Positions 4,314 to 5,095 of a stretch of DNA of 5,095 nt are shown here, piece by piece. Within the stretch, counting starts at the first letter, position 1. Each line of letters begins with the position of its first letter. Where the stretch lies: NCBI GenBank assembly GCA_003229755.1, contig QIFJ01000006.1, forward strand, positions 1-5,095, read 5' to 3'. The notes under the pieces were generated by a model. It was not told where the DNA came from and made no database searches. It saw only the letters and a list, made by a program, of their open reading frames with translations. The translations under genes and the position numbers were made by a program. The stretch is from Pseudomonadota bacterium (GTDB lineage: Bacteria > BMS3Abin14).

Positions 4314-5095
4314 GAAGCATGATCGCGGGGACGGGATCCTATCTTCCTGAGAGGATGCTGACAAATGCGGATCTCGTGAAAATGGTGGATACGACCGATG
4401 AGTGGATAGTATCCAGAACAGGTGTCAGGCAGCGTCACCTGGCCTCCGATGATCAGGCCACGTCAGACCTGGCGACCGCAGCGTCCTTAAAAGCGCTGGA
4501 AATGGCCGGAAAAGAACCTGGTGACCTGGACCTTATTATAGTAGCCACTATTACGCCCGATCATTTTTTTCCATCAACTGCCGCACTGGTCCAGAATAAT
4601 ATCGGTGCCGGCTCAGCAGCGGCCTTCGATCTCGAGGCTGCCTGTACGGGATTTATTTACGGACTTTCTGTTGCAGATCAATTCATCAGATCAGGTATGT
4701 ATGAAACTATCCTTATTGTGGGGGCGGAAGTGCTTTCCCGTTATATCGATTGGGAGGATCGGTCAACTGCTGTGCTGTTCGGAGACGGGGCAGGCGCCGC
4801 TGTACTTGTACCCAGCCAGGATAGCTCGCAGATCATTTCTACCCATCTCTATTGCGATGGCTCAATGAAGGATCTTCTGAGCGCACCGGGTGGAGGATCG
4901 AGAATGCCCCCGTCTTATGAAATGATCGACAAGAAACTCAACACCATCAAGATGAAGGGCAACGAAACATTCAAGATTGCTGTCACCAAACTCAGTGAAG
5001 TGGTTGATGAGGTCCTCAAGCACAATAACATTACAGAAGACGAAATAGATTTCCTTATTCCCCACCAGGCCAACCTGAGGATCATACTCGCCACA
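4310..5095 (+). CDS. fabH: Beta-ketoacyl-ACP synthase III, FabH (partial, C-terminus off the window)
   Basis: 262 residues are present of an expected 320-330. FabH condenses acetyl-CoA (or another short acyl-CoA) with malonyl-ACP to start type II fatty-acid synthesis in the cytoplasm. The N-terminus MRSMIAGTGSYLPE matches the family. Other signatures are TTDEWIVSRTGVRQRH, the catalytic cysteine C112 in LEAACTGFIYGL, the FGDGAGAAVL segment, and the active-site histidine H252 in IPHQAN. The conserved asparagine of the Cys-His-Asn triad would lie just beyond the window. No mutation or frameshift is visible. The four-base overlap with plsX fits coordinated control of fatty-acid initiation and phospholipid synthesis. 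Primer preference (straight or branched chain) cannot be decided from this part. Confidence 0.97.
   Translation, partial: MRSMIAGTGSYLPERMLTNADLVKMVDTTDEWIVSRTGVRQRHLASDDQATSDLATAASLKALEMAGKEPGDLDLIIVATITPDHFFPSTAALVQNNIGAGSAAAFDLEAACTGFIYGLSVADQFIRSGMYETILIVGAEVLSRYIDWEDRSTAVLFGDGAGAAVLVPSQDSSQIISTHLYCDGSMKDLLSAPGGGSRMPPSYEMIDKKLNTIKMKGNETFKIAVTKLSEVVDEVLKHNNITEDEIDFLIPHQANLRIILAT

Overview
The window looks like a chromosomal segment from a Gram-negative, probably anaerobic bacterium. The best guess is a Desulfobacterota (deltaproteobacterial) lineage. The grounds are the DUF177-rpmF-plsX-fabH gene order, two exported thiol-disulfide proteins (one with a CxxCH heme-type motif), an apparent selenoprotein, and intergenic DNA packed with small palindromic repeats. 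This placement is inference and was not searched.

Layout. On the minus strand, from about 1538 down to the left edge, lie two genes for exported thioredoxin-fold proteins. The first (1538 to 702) encodes a secreted DsbA-like protein. Its reading frame is interrupted by one in-frame TGA exactly where the first cysteine of a CPYC active site belongs, so it reads as a selenoprotein with a U-P-Y-C motif. Candidate bacterial SECIS hairpins follow the TGA at suitable distances. The second gene (493 to the left edge, truncated) is a DsbC/DsbG-like disulfide isomerase with an ordinary CPYC site and an unusual N-terminal CSDCH motif. The two genes are separated by a 134-bp segment bounded by 25-bp near-perfect inverted repeats.

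The middle (about 1540 to 2395) has no convincing intact gene. It holds a cluster of inverted repeats, a composite stem-loop, a REP-like palindrome, GGTCC-rich repeats and an AGTTGAAA tandem/inverted repeat. A short stretch at 2041-2198 is free of obvious repeats and reads open on both strands, but it could not be identified.

The right side (2338 onward, plus strand) is a housekeeping lipid and ribosome operon. A good -35 box precedes the DUF177 (YceD) gene, followed by rpmF (ribosomal protein L32), plsX (phosphate acyltransferase) and fabH (beta-ketoacyl-ACP synthase III, truncated at the right edge). PlsX and FabH connect fatty-acid initiation with phospholipid synthesis. The DUF177 and plsX genes end in TGA, so TGA is a normal stop here. 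This supports local selenocysteine recoding rather than a changed genetic code.
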